A stretch of DNA of 64,000 bases, taken from Metallyticus violacea. Taxonomy: Eukaryota > Arthropoda > Insecta > Mantodea > Metallyticidae. The position numbers and the translations under genes are program-made. This document shows positions 26,230 through 37,932 of the stretch, piece by piece (position 1 is the first letter of the stretch; every line of letters starts with the position of its first letter). Under the pieces are notes generated by a model. It made no database searches, was not told the DNA's origin, and saw only the letters and a list, made by a program, of their open reading frames with translations. The stretch lies in assembly GCA_030762175.1 (NCBI GenBank), contig CM060833.1, positions 170,610,501-170,674,500 of the forward strand. Direction: 5' to 3'.

Positions 26230-29200
26230 TGTGCAAGAGATTTAATTCTGGACTCCACGTGGTTCTCCTGCTGGTGTTGCTTAAGTGATCATGACAATTT
26301 CCAAATATCCGTGTTTGAGTTAGTATGAAACATGCGTGAGGTACCACTTATGATTTACAAGTTGATATGATCTATTTCCATATAACAGTGGATGTCATAA
26401 TTTATATGAAAATCGTACATAAGTTTGAAAATCCTTTGAGAACGAAAAACTTTGTGCTGGTTATTTTCAGCAGTACGGTGTCATGTGCAACACCTTCGTT
26501 TTAGTATGACTTACATTTTTTTTTTTTTATAATTTGAAGATGACGTTTTTTATAAAGGACCATGGCCAATTTACTGGACCAGAGTTCTTCTTATAGGGTA
26601 AGCTGAAATTAAAAACTTATCGCTGCAATATACGGACTCTCGTGCGTCTGGAAAACACTTCTTGAACTCAATTGCAACTATATTCAAATATTTTTGTAAA
26701 AACATACACCAAGAAATGTTCTTGTTAAATGTTACTAAATATCGTTCATTAGTTTTAAAGTTATAGGTGAAATACCTAGCACAGATATCTTTATAATGAT
26801 TCTCACTTAACGTGTATTGTAAATCCTTTGCTCTTTTGTTTTCATTTGTATTTATTTTACTTCTCACACAGAATCAATATAATAAGAAAGTGGTGCTACT
26901 TAATGCAAATCCAAATATGTCACTACTAATGTACTCAAAATGTTAGTAGCATTCTATAGTAGAAAAATTATATTATTGTCTTGATTTCCATCTCCTCGTG
27001 ATTTAAGCTAGTTATTTTTCACAAGCACAGAAAGACTTAGTATGAAATAGTTTAAACATTTAACTTCCCTACTTCCTCACAGATCAATTTGATTAATGGT
27101 AAGAGGTAAAGTATTGTCCCTACTGAATAGAGAAATATTTGAGTTCATAAAAAATTAAAATGATTTGAAATGGAGTCATTCATCATAATTGTAAATTTTG
27201 CATAATGTTGAAAAGAAGATTTTCAGTAGGCGATATCTAATAAATAGTAAATTGAACAGAGCATTTTCGGGAAAGGAAGAGATTAAATGGCAAAAGAAGT
27301 GAGTTTAACAATCTCAATGTGTATAATAAGTTAGTTATTAGTTGCTTTAGCTTAAGGAGTTTTGCATTTTCTGTTACTTTGAACAATAGCAGGCAGTTTA
27401 TATTTGTTATGAAGCAAATATTCAACACCTTATAAAGTACTGAAGGGAGTTGTTGTTTGGGCTATTAATATAACTTGCTGTGTTTTAATTAAATTATGTT
27501 AAAACTGAATATTATTTACTTTTATATTTTTATGCCGAGTTCGCAGTGCTCTACCACAAGCTCCTATATCTTGCACTCTCCTCTCACATTTTGCTACTTG
27601 TTCTGTATCGTGTGGGATCTGCAACGGCATTTCATTTCCTGTCTAAATATCCACGGGGCTGCAACATCCGTTGGCACTAAGCTCCAAAGACGAAAGTAGA
27701 TTGAGTCACGAGGTAAAATATAAAGTTGGTAGAACGGGAGGAAAGCAATAAGCCGGTGTAAAAGAAAAGTGTTTGACATGATGTGAACGGTGTGAAGCTG
27801 TGCAGAAAGGACTGTCAGCTGTCTCCTGCAGGTCGATTTCCTTCTTATTCCTCTCGAAAACAACATGTTGCTTACCTGAAGTCCATGAATAGAACTTTCA
27901 AGCTATGAACACTTTTAATGGTTTCGTATTTCTCAAATAGTTCAAGATAATTTATTAAGGACGTTCAAAAATAAACATAAATTCTTCATTAATCTTTACT
28001 TGAAAAATCTGGAATATTTACAGCATTTTTTGCTGTAAAACCATAACTTCAAACCTAGTTAGAATCTGAGTTTGTAAGATTTAAATTTCAAATTTTAAAA
28101 CGTGCAAAATACGAGCTGCTCTATTTCTTCTACCCCCCTGATTTTCCCATATAATGTTCTTATTAATAAACATAATTAAATTATATTTGACATGGACATA
28201 TCAAAGTATGCACTTCCAGAGCACGTGTTAAAAAGGTTAGCATCAGCAACAAGACAGACCTCTTCAAGTTAGAGAAAGTATTTGCTAAGGCATCGGAGTC
28301 ACAGCCTCAATTAAAAAAATCTGATGCCGTACGGTTAGGTGATCTAAATGGCCAAATACTTTAGAAATTACATTGGAGATGTGAAAAATCCAATGCGCAG
28401 TTCCTCGTCGTTTATTCACAAATCCATAACATATTCATACAAAGTGCTATATTTATTTTCAACAAGAATAATTGCGAGAATTGCCACTACCTGAATACAA
28501 ATATTTCTTAGGTGGCACCATGTTCCATGTATAAATCAATGGCAGTAGTTTCTTCTCTTCGTTGTGAGGTTTTCAATTTTTATACAGCAGTTAACAGAAT
28601 GTGTATATTGCTTTATTTACTTATTTTTTGTCCTCGTTCACAAGTACTTGCCTGAGGTACTAAGTACATACTATTCCATTGTATACTGGGTTATATTGTA
28701 TTGTACGTACTGTATTACAGGCACGTGGTTGGTGACAATCTCCAGTAGCAGTATCATATATTTCACACTCTACCCAAGACAGAGAACACGCAATCGGTCT
28801 TAAGGGGATGCAGAATAGTAAAGCCGCACCAAAGATATTGGAATTCAATTTTATAAATTACATTATTATGCGTTATAATGTGAAATACAAGCGAGTTAAA
28901 TAATCGATATTTTCTCCCCTAAAAGTCTCATTTTTAAAATTAGTAATTAAGGCATATTTATAGTCGTATTTAATTAAAAAATATATTGAACTATGATTAC
29001 ATTTTCACAGATGAAATTTAACCCTTTACCATCAGGATCGCCCAATATCAAATATTTGTATGATTACATAGCATACCAGTTTACGTTTGGATCGCAACAC
29101 CGTTGCTATGTTGCATGGGTGATTCTACGATATTATTACTAAACGCAGTTTACTCTCCCATATTAAGAAAGGAGATTCAAAAACTCTCTGTCTACATGTT

Positions 29201-32200
29201 GATGCTTACTTAAAATGTTATTTATCATTCGCTGTTGTTTTTGAGAAATAGGAGCCCGTGCTCACTTTTGGATTTATAGCATATATGGATTACCTTTATA
29301 CGCACTTTTCAAAAATTTCCCACATAAAAGGCTACACATTTTTGCTGATAGATTTTCTCAAACTTAGTGAGGGGTTCCACTATGAAATTATTAGCTGTAG
29401 TCGAGAATTTTTTGGAAAAGGACAGAACTGTGTTCTCTTATATTAACCAACTAAAAGTAAACAAAAACCGTGTCCGCATTTCTTCCTACATTTAATTTTT
29501 TCGTAAAAATTTGTCATGTAATTTTTTGCATCAACTCCTATTTCCTTGTAATGGAGGTCTTAACATGAAGCGTGCATTTTCTTAAGAGTTTCAATATTTG
29601 TTATTTAGGATATTTACATATTTAAGTAGACGATTATGAACATAAAACATAATTTACATAATCTAAAAAAAATCACAGCATTTTCCAAAACTTTCATGAT
29701 AAATTTCTGTCTTTTTAATATAATATTCGTCATTTTAAATGAGTTTTGTCCCGCACTGTAAAATCAACTATTTTTAGCACGAGAGATAAATCATCAACTG
29801 TAGGTGGCCTCATCAACTCAATGCAAGTAGCCGAGCAGTCATTCCAACTTTCATCGTCCAATGAGGTTTGTCTTTTAGTTTCCGTACATCGACAAACAGT
29901 GTTCATTGTTGCGCTCCATAAACATTTTAATACAGCTCGCTGGCTTACATACACGTCAGTGTCAGCCATTTTATAAAGCGATGGTGTTGACTTAAGAAGC
30001 TGTTATTGTATGTGGAGCCTGTAGAAAATTTGGGATATGGCGCCAAATTCAGATATCTCGCATTACTAAAGAGGAGGCATTACTTTCTGACTGGTTCATA
30101 CATCTGAATTTAGGATCACTGCACAATTTAAATTTGTTAAATTTTAACTTAAATAGCTTTGAAACTTCTTGGCAAACCATTGAAGTACCTGTAGGGATTG
30201 TGGGAAACTTTTCCAATGTCGTACAAACTATCTTCATTCGCCTTCCTTTATGCTTTTAGCCTCCTTCACAAGTTAATGAATTGAACGTTAAAATGGAAAT
30301 TTCCTCTGAAATTATCATTTTACTTTAACAGTTGAAAAAGCACAAATACCCAATGTTTAATTTTATAACCGTTTTCCATTGTAAAACAGACAGAAGGAGC
30401 AGTTGCTCTTCCAGATATCAGAATTCTCAGTGACTCGGTTGTAAAATTCAGGAATACGATCCCAGCAGATTACATAAAGTAATAATATCGCCAGCCAATA
30501 AGGAAATTAATAGTTTACGATCTGAGTTTTATTAGATCTCTCTTTACATGACGTGATAATAAAAAATAAATTCAATCTATTGCTCAATTATTTGAAAGGT
30601 GACAGACTTCGGAGATGTTTGACAGCAGGTCTATGTCTTATTTCTGCTACCTTGTTTTAGTCTTTTCTCTGTTCCCATGATATCTTTATTATTTCTAAAA
30701 CAACCAATGCAGTACTTAGGAAAAAACATGCGTTTACTTTTGTTATTTTCAAACAGCTCATCTGGTGCGATGAGATTTGCAAATCGGAGTAGAAATATTA
30801 AAAATACGGCATCAGCAATAGCTTGTGGAGTTTCGTTCTTCTTAGAGACTTAGTTTGTACTAGAAATATGTAAGCATCACAACAAATAAGAAAAAATTTG
30901 AATAATTGGATTTAATTAACATGAAAGATAATAAGGTATTGATTTACAGGGGAAAACATTCTCCCTGCAGAGTTGTTCAGTGCTTACTGGGTAAAGGAAT
31001 CCCAGTGTGTCGTGTAAAAGTATTTTATATAGGAAATGCCAGAGATGCCTACAGTTGCCCAAAGGGCATCTGCCTCAGTTCTCCAGGGTGCACTTTCATT
31101 TCCAGGTTATGAGCATTTGATTAACAATCATCTAAAAAAAGAAGGCGATGCATTCTTTCGAAAGCCCCTTTATGCCATTGAAAACAGCTGTAGAGGCTCG
31201 CGAACAAACGAACGTCGTTATAACAGTCATTACAGCGCCATCTTGCCCCACTTGATGTTATTGGAACGTAAATGGAAGAAGCGTCGTTATTTGAAATTCC
31301 GATAGACACATGACGGGACGCCTTCGCGATATTGAATGGTTTCGAAGCCCTTCCTTCCGGTGATTGCGTTAGGCAACGGACTCTGGCGATATCGAAATTA
31401 ATTTATTCAGAAGCTTGCTGTGAAGCCAGGGTAGAGTATTGGATTCTGCTTCGACTGCATTATGAATCCGGCGGGCCCGTCTTTTCGCTTGAGGTTTATT
31501 TTATATATCTATACCTCATTTTCCCTTAGCTAACACTTGCTATGATCTTCCCCGTATTGTGAAAGTAGAAATCAGTGGATATGGACGCAATACCATGGAT
31601 CTTCTGAAAAACGAACATCAGAGAAAGTGCCTTTCATTTAGGTTCTGAGGGATGCGGATTAAATTAATTCAGTAATGTTTATTTTCTCAGTGTTCTCTAT
31701 TTTGTTAGAAAACCCAGTTTTATAACATTATTCAGAATAATTGGAGAAGATAGGCGCCATTAGCTTAAATCTTCAAGTTTTTATGAGCTTGTACTTCTTG
31801 GGTAACTGAACCCAACGTCCGTAAAAGTAAACAAGTAAAGCATGCAACTGTAACATTCCAATGTACAAGTTAAAAAACGTTTTCAAAAATTAAATTTCTT
31901 AAGGAAACATATCAAAACAGCTGTCAGTTATAACTTGGCTCAACGTTGCCATCTTGGTCACAAACAGTTGTAAATATTTCTGACAATGTGTCATTTAAAG
32001 TTGTAAGACACTATTATGACTGTATCCGATTCTTATGGTAATAATGACATGAACATGCCTTAATCAAATTAATATTTTGCTCAATTTTTTACGCATGTGA
32101 ACATCTATATCAAGCCTAAAGCAATTACTTTCAGCGCAAGCACTCATTCAGAATAGTAATTCTTTTTAAGTTCCTCGCTCATAAACTTCCACATGATGGA

Positions 32201-33735
32201 GATTGTTTTTAGATTTAAACAGTCCATAATAAGCATGTATACATTTTACTTTTCTTCGAGCTTGATGACAGCTTAGTTCAGATCTAATTGTTGGATGAAA
32301 AACAAAACCGACAGTTTTAAAAGCTGAAACAGCAATATGCCTTTCTTATCCAGCAATTGCTCAACAGAAGTCTTCTTCAGTCACTCTCCAATATACCACC
32401 CTGTCTCAAAATATGCATAGTTCTTTTCGTCTCTTCATTAATGCCTGCACCGGGTTGAAACAGTTCTTGCGGCCCATACCCACTGGTGTAAGCAAAACAC
32501 CAGAGGACGCGAAAGATCTTGCGATTAATAAATTACCATAGACATTCAGATTAATCGCATGATTATTAAAACAGTTGATGTTCTTTCCTAGTCCTGCTGA
32601 GTATTACGATTCAACAAAATAGCCAATAATTACCCTGAGATATTGTAGTCATAAGTGTGGACAACAACGATAGAGCGATAATTAGTCAATCAATGATGCA
32701 CCATTACAAACAATATATGGCGACTCGAAACTATATCGTTTCATAATTTAACGCAAAGTGAAGTCGACGACAAACCGGTTTCACGAACGTCGGGACACCG
32801 ACAAAACCGCTTCAGGGTTCCGTCAAGAATGGGCAGTACAGGAGCGACATTAGCAAGTTATTTTAGGACACGTTATGCACTCAAATGCTGAAATTATCTT
32901 CTTTTATTTAAAACCACTGTTAGCCGCCGAAATATCGCCATATTCCTTCTCAGGAGGGGAAATGAACCTAATACATTGTTTGTTTTAGAATATTACACGC
33001 CGCAGCTTACAGTAAGATATTTATAATTAAATTTTAATACTATTAATCATATTCACTGCCTAAAATAATTTGTAAAATTCATACATCAGCTACAAAAAGG
33101 TAAATACGAAAACTGGCAATATTGTAGCCAAAACTACTTGATCAAAACAATGCATAATTTAAAAAATTAAATATTTTTTCATTTGTTGCTTTACTTTACT
33201 GATAACCATGTAAGTATACTGTTTTGAGTTGTAAATTACTATTTATGATTTGAACAATTTAGTATATATAGTTGTTAATTCTGTAATATAAAGTAAACAA
33301 AGTATAAGATTAACTTGCCATTTTTATTTATTTAAATTTTTATTTTAAAATGTCCTTTTATTTAGGCAATCGGTGTGGCTACTTAAATCATATACTTACA
33401 AATTTAATAAATCAATGCAACATTTCACGTATATTATAAACAAGATACGAATAAATAATATTTCATAATTATTTTATTGGTGGTTTCAATCAAATATCTG
33501 CCTAATTTTTAAAAGTATAAAGAAAACTCATTTGCTCCTTTCTATGGTGACTTCATGTCAGTGACATGCAAGAGCAGGTCTCCTGTGTTGCAACACGTGG
33601 CACTTTTATTTTCTGAAAAAAATAAGTGAAATGCTCTCACTATAGATATATTAATCATATCAAGCAATGTATTTAAAAATACTCGAAATAATATTATCTA
33701 TACCTTGTGTGTATTAATTCATTGTCCTGTACTAT
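26230..33735. other. Long AT-rich stretch, no supported gene
   Basis: About 7.5 kb with only short frames. Patches at about 29730-29976 and 30900-31540 are GC-richer, with overlapping frames on both strands (for example 31036-31305 plus and 31121-31309 minus) that look like old coding or repeat debris, but I cannot assign them. I found no SINE-A or SINE-B copy here, which is unusual for this window. Confidence 0.5.
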
Positions 33736-34030
33736 AGCCTGTGTCACAACCCCATGTGGGCCTTAGCTTACCACGAGGACCGCTGCGTCCTCTACCTCCG
33801 TCACATGATATCATTGATAAGGTACAGTATTGCAGGAGAGCAGACCGCATCCCGCTGATTGCTATATTGCTGTTTATTGGATCGAAGAACGCCACCTCTC
33901 CATCAGGCATCTTCCCCATTTTCCTCACGAGGCTGGGTAGACCCCGTTCCCCTAAGCAGGTACCGGAAATCGAACCCGGGCCTCCCGGGCAGCAGTCAGC
34001 TACGCAGAGTGGTGGTCTGTTAATTTATCC
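33736..34030 (-). repeat. GC-rich dispersed-repeat candidate with a tRNA-like B box
   Basis: The block is much richer in GC than the surrounding DNA and has sharp edges. On the minus strand 'ccgggttcgatttccggtac' resembles a B box, preceded by 'gtagctgactgctgcccggg', which could be a decayed tRNA-like head. The body is 'ggtctacccagcctcg' and onward. A 107-codon plus-strand frame and a 69-codon minus-strand frame both cross it and are probably chance. It may be a third SINE family, since only one copy is seen. Confidence 0.4.
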
Positions 34031-34039
34031 AATCTGTAT

Positions 34040-34320
34040 GTATCATTTAGCTGGGCTGTACTAATAGACAGGAATGTTTAATAAAGGAATATTAGCTGTA
34101 GCCCATTGCGACCTTGGACTTTGGTATTTGGGTTTTATAGTGCACGCATATCGCTGATCTAATTAATACCATAGAAAGAGTAACCGCTCCTAGGGTCTTA
34201 CAGCAGACTTGAGTAAGTCACTCGATTAGCATGTCATCATTAGTGATGTGTTGATGATGCACATCAGAAGACAAGGGTAGTACAAACATGGCGTTTGTAA
34301 TGTACCCCAACAATTTATTA
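34040..34320. other. Unassigned DNA flanking the LINE
   Basis: This lies between the GC-rich repeat and the probable 3' end of the LINE. Nothing is recognisable. Confidence 0.4.
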
Positions 34321-35373
34321 TTAAAACTTTCATTCTGCAATGTTTACATAACATTTTAAATTAGTTTTTACTTGCTCTTCATTTACATTTATCAATAAAA
34401 TTTCAATTACAATTCCACAGATTTTAAAACTACAACATTAATACTATAACTACACAAAAAACTACCACTACGGCTATTTTAACTATAACTTATAACTGAA
34501 CCTACAATTGTTAATAGCAATTAATTATTACATTTCACTTGTATTTAAATCAGATACTTTTTATCGAGTATACCTTTACTTTTACATTACAATTAATTCA
34601 TTTACAACTTTTTTAAACATTCCTTCCTCCTTCTCTAGTTCTCGGTCTACTGCTCCTTCTTTCAGCTGCTTCCTTTCCGCCCGAAGACTGCCATTATTCT
34701 TTTCTTCTGTTAATTCCGCTCTCTTCTTCTGATTCAATTTGGGTGCTATCTTCTTTATCTTCCTGTCTTTGTACTGATTCTTCTTGCATATATTTTTCCT
34801 AATTCTCTGGGGTCTTCTAGGGAAATGTACGATTTCTGACCGTTGGATTTTCTATCTTTTGTTTATATGCCCTTCTGCAATTTTATATGATATTTTATTT
34901 GTTAAAGAATTCAATACGTTAAAATCATCTTGATCTCTCATGATGTTCCAGATGTGTTTCCCCGCAAATAGCCATTTTTCCTCAGCTACAATTAATTGAC
35001 TGTGCTTAGCACATTCGGATGAACCATATTCTGGTGTATCGATCACGTTACAGTCTGTGCATGTAATCTAAAGTTCAGCAAATAAGAGCAATGTGTACCG
35101 CACACTGTTACAAAATGTTTTATTCCTTACTGGGTTGAATATGTTGCTTTATGGATGGAAAGATTTCATACACTCTTCTACCTTCTTTTATTTTATCCTA
35201 TCCTTGTTGCCATATTTTAATAAAGATTTTTATATATTTTTTTATTATTACAGCCAATAATATCCATTGATTTAGAATTGTTTTGTTTTTAAGCCAATAA
35301 GAGGCTGCTATAATAAATAAATTTGCCCAATATATCCAAGATTACTAGTCCTAATGTAGCAGCTGTGCAAAAT

Positions 35374-35684
35374 GCCCCTGACCGCCACGGGTGGCCGAGG
35401 TCGTTAAGGCACGGACTCGTGAGCGGGAGGTCTGCGGTTCGAATCCCGCCAGGACCGTCCTCCCTGACTGGGGTTTTTTCCAGGTTTTCCTCAGTCTTCA
35501 TAACTGGCAAATGCCGGGGAGGTACCTAAACTTAGGCCTGGAACGCTTCCTTCCTAAAAAAAAATATCCTTTCCCAATTTATCATTTCATTTCATGTATC
35601 ATCAGTGTCCACCGCCTGTGGTGCCTCAGTAGTAAAAACGGGCGTTAAACACTACTCAAAAAAAAAAAAAAAAAAACGCCCCTG
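35374..35684 (+). mobile_element. SINE-A copy, full length and best preserved, inserted in the LINE
   Basis: The SINE body is about 35381-35677. The head has A box 'ggtggccgaggtcgttaagg' and B box 'gcggttcgaatcccgcc'. 'aggaccgtcctccctgact', 'ttccaggttttcctcag', 'caaatgccggggaggtacc' and 'ggcctggaacgcttccttc' follow, with the tail 'aaaacgggcgttaaacact' and about 20 A. The sequence 'gcccctg' flanks it (35374-35380 and 35678-35684) within similar A-rich context, giving a short target-site duplication. The intact poly(A) suggests this is the youngest SINE-A copy here. Frames of 68, 73 and 85 codons over it are the SINE read as protein. Confidence 0.95.
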
Positions 35685-36135
35685 TACATTTCAATAAAAA
35701 TTTCCCTCGGAAACTCCTTAAAGTGCATCTAATAAATATCTCGTGTGCATTTCTCCCCAAAATCCTCGTTCATAGTTAACATGGCTGTAAAGACTTTATT
35801 GTGAATGATTTTTATTCCTTCATCTTGTATATTAAAATATTTCTGTCCAATATTTACCAACTTAAACATATGTTTTTTTTTTTTTTTTTCTGCTCGAGTT
35901 CTTGTAATTTCTTTATGTTTCTTAAATTTAATTTTTCATCCAAATCGATACCTAGATATTTGTTTATCGCGCGCATTTTATATTAGTATTGCTAATTTTA
36001 TTAATTGATTTTCTTTTTAAATTTCTTTATATTATAATTTGTGTTAATTTCAATTTTACTTTTATGCACCAGTTGTTTACATGAACATTTAATATATTCG
36101 ATCTCTTTTAAATTTTCTTTGTAGTATTTCTTTCT

Positions 36136-36160
36136 ATTATTATTATTATTATTATTATTG
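36136..36160. repeat. (ATT)n microsatellite next to the RT YADD codons
   Basis: About eight ATT units on the plus strand read as poly-Ile on the LINE's minus strand, directly after the YADDS codons. The run replaces residues normally variable in this RT motif. Confidence 0.9.
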
Positions 36161-36399
36161 AGTCATCTGCATATACTTTAATAATCTTTTTATACTATCT
36201 AAAGCTTTTAATTTTTCTATTTGAAATTCCAAAAATATGTCCCATGATTGGGACCATATGATTCATCCTTGGGACATCCTTTGTAATAGTCTGGTTTGTA
36301 CCTTTAGCATATACTCGTTTATTTTTACAATAATCTACTACAGAATTATAAATGTTTTCGGGTATTTCATTTTCCTAAATTATGAAAGAGTGCCGGCCA

Positions 36400-36732
36400 C
36401 CATAAGTTGTTGTCGGTCCTGGTGGTGTAGTGGTTATTAATACTTGCCTCCTACACCCAAGAACGCGGGTTCGAACCCGGCTAGGACCGTTGGATTTTTT
36501 CGGGCGTAAAAATCGTAAGTATGGCTTCCTTCGGAAGGGAAGTAAAGCTGTGGGTCCCGTGTCGTACATTTACGGCACGAAAAAGAACCTTAAGCCTGAA
36601 AGAGAGGCCTCTGAGCAAAATTTGTCGGCCGTTTCACGCCCTGAGTGGAATGGGACGCTGATGACCTGAGAAGTTAAAGAGCGTCCATAAATCAATCAAT
36701 CAATCAATCAATCAATCAAGCCATAAGTTGTT
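36400..36732 (+). mobile_element. SINE-B copy, full length, inserted in LINE RT motif A
   Basis: The body runs 36412-36720. A box 'ggtcctggtggtgtagtggt', B box 'gggttcgaacccggc', then 'gttggattttttcgggcgt', 'ggcttccttcggaaggga' and 'acgctgatgacctgag' lead to a (CAAT)n tail. An exact 12-bp duplication, 'ccataagttgtt', lies at 36400-36411 and 36721-36732. On the LINE strand it encodes Asn-Asn-Leu-Trp of motif A. It therefore inserted into an already existing LINE. Confidence 0.97.
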
Positions 36733-37932
36733 AAACGCCCCAAGAATATAAAAAAATATATTGCTATTACATATTTTTTTATTTGTTGTTTATGCAATCC
36801 CTACTCTCTCGTTAATGACGCCCTCTGTTAATTTCCCTTTTCTTAATCCAAAGTGTTGAATATTCACAACAATCATTGATGTATGTTCATCGATTCTTTT
36901 GCTCAACTTTTTTTTTGTTCCAGAGCATTAGTAAGTAAATAGGCCTATAGGATTTCGGCTATATAAAACTTTTATCTGTTTCTTTGTTTAAAATGATCAC
37001 ATTCGCTACCTTCAAGCAGTAAGGCACTCTTCCCTGTTATTAAACAGCTGACACAGGTACGGAGTAGCCTATCTTCGAACTGTTGTAGCACTTCAGATTT
37101 TTTTTCGTCCAGTCCTGGTGATTTTTTTCTGCTTTAATTAATTTTTATTATTTCAACTTCATGTAAGGGATAAATGACACCTTCGGCTATATTTTCGATA
37201 AGACGTTTTTTTTTCTTCTTAGTTTCCTGTAGTCTGAGTTATCATTTCCTTTATTATCGTTAGGTAACAGGTTTAGAGGCAGAAAATTTAAATAATCTGT
37301 CCAATTTATAGTCACTTTATCAAGAGTAGATACGTTATTAGTTTGTATGGTATATCCCATATATTGCTTCCATGCAGTTTTGCGACATTGTTTTCCTTAT
37401 ATTTGTTTCTAATTTCTCTATATTTGTTTACGTTACTTTCTCTTTCTGAAGTAATGATAGATTTCTAATAAATTATTACAGCTTTTCTAACTTATCTATC
37501 TTAGTTTCAATAGATTATTGTTTTAGTTCTGGGTATGCCATACTTCATAGCTTTTTGGATGGCTTTGGTTAGTTCTAATGCTTTATTGTTAACGTCATCT
37601 TACTGTCGAGGTATTGTAGTTAATTTAAATTTAGTTTTTAGTTTATCCCAATTTTATTTCTTTATACTGTAGGGTCTTTTATTCGCACTCTATCTTTGTT
37701 CTAGGTTTTTATTAATTTTTACGTCGAAATAAATTATACTGTGATTACTTGAAGTAAATGATTGACCTACCCTCCAATTTGTAAAAAAATTCTTGATTTT
37801 TATTTGTCAGTATAATATCCATGTTGAATGTAGCTCCTGCTCTGTTACTGTAAGTGGGTGGGTTACATGGTTTCGTTCCTACAATTAACTGTAGCTTCGC
37901 TACCTCCTCCAGTAGTTCCCCGCTTTTGTCCT

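Larger units (their letters stand above)
34320..37932 (-). pseudogene. Decayed R1/I-type LINE retrotransposon (endonuclease C-terminus to zinc knuckle)
   Basis: Reading from high to low coordinates on the minus strand, conserved LINE parts appear in the right order. They are: the end of the apurinic-type endonuclease (NYKDKSGELLEEVAKL, then NPPTYSNRAGATFNMDIILT, about 37932-37780); the RT entry region (SPGLDEKKSEV, about 37110; then CLKVANVIILNKE and PKSYRPIYLL, about 37030-36930); RT motif A as FFYILGAFNNLWW, split by a SINE-B; the palm/thumb side (YNSVVDYCKNKRVYAKGT); motif C as VYADDS (36176-36159); KYLGIDLDEKLNL; and a C-terminal C-x2-C knuckle, CTDCNVIDTPEYGSSEC (35061-35011). The GAF(D/N)NLWW form is typical of the R1 group. 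Motif A's catalytic Asp is Tyr, and many stops and frameshifts occur, so it is dead. The 3' boundary is a guess. Confidence 0.85.

Noticed and set aside
31036..31309. Overlapping frames on both strands as a small gene
   Set aside because: Neither strand has a domain and both are equally open; no splice or start context decides between them.
33741..34064. 107-codon plus-strand frame rich in Pro and Arg
   Set aside because: It runs across the GC-rich repeat candidate, a second frame is open on the other strand, and no domain is visible. High GC lowers stop frequency.
35386..35455. tRNA-like A and B boxes considered as a real tRNA gene (also at 4075, 17780 and 36415)
   Set aside because: The boxes are fused to SINE bodies with A-rich or repeat tails and target-site duplications, and no proper acceptor stem closes after the B box.
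35391..35648. Apparent 85-codon protein beginning MAEVVKARTRE
   Set aside because: It is the tRNA-derived SINE-A head and body read as protein; the same peptide would arise from any copy.
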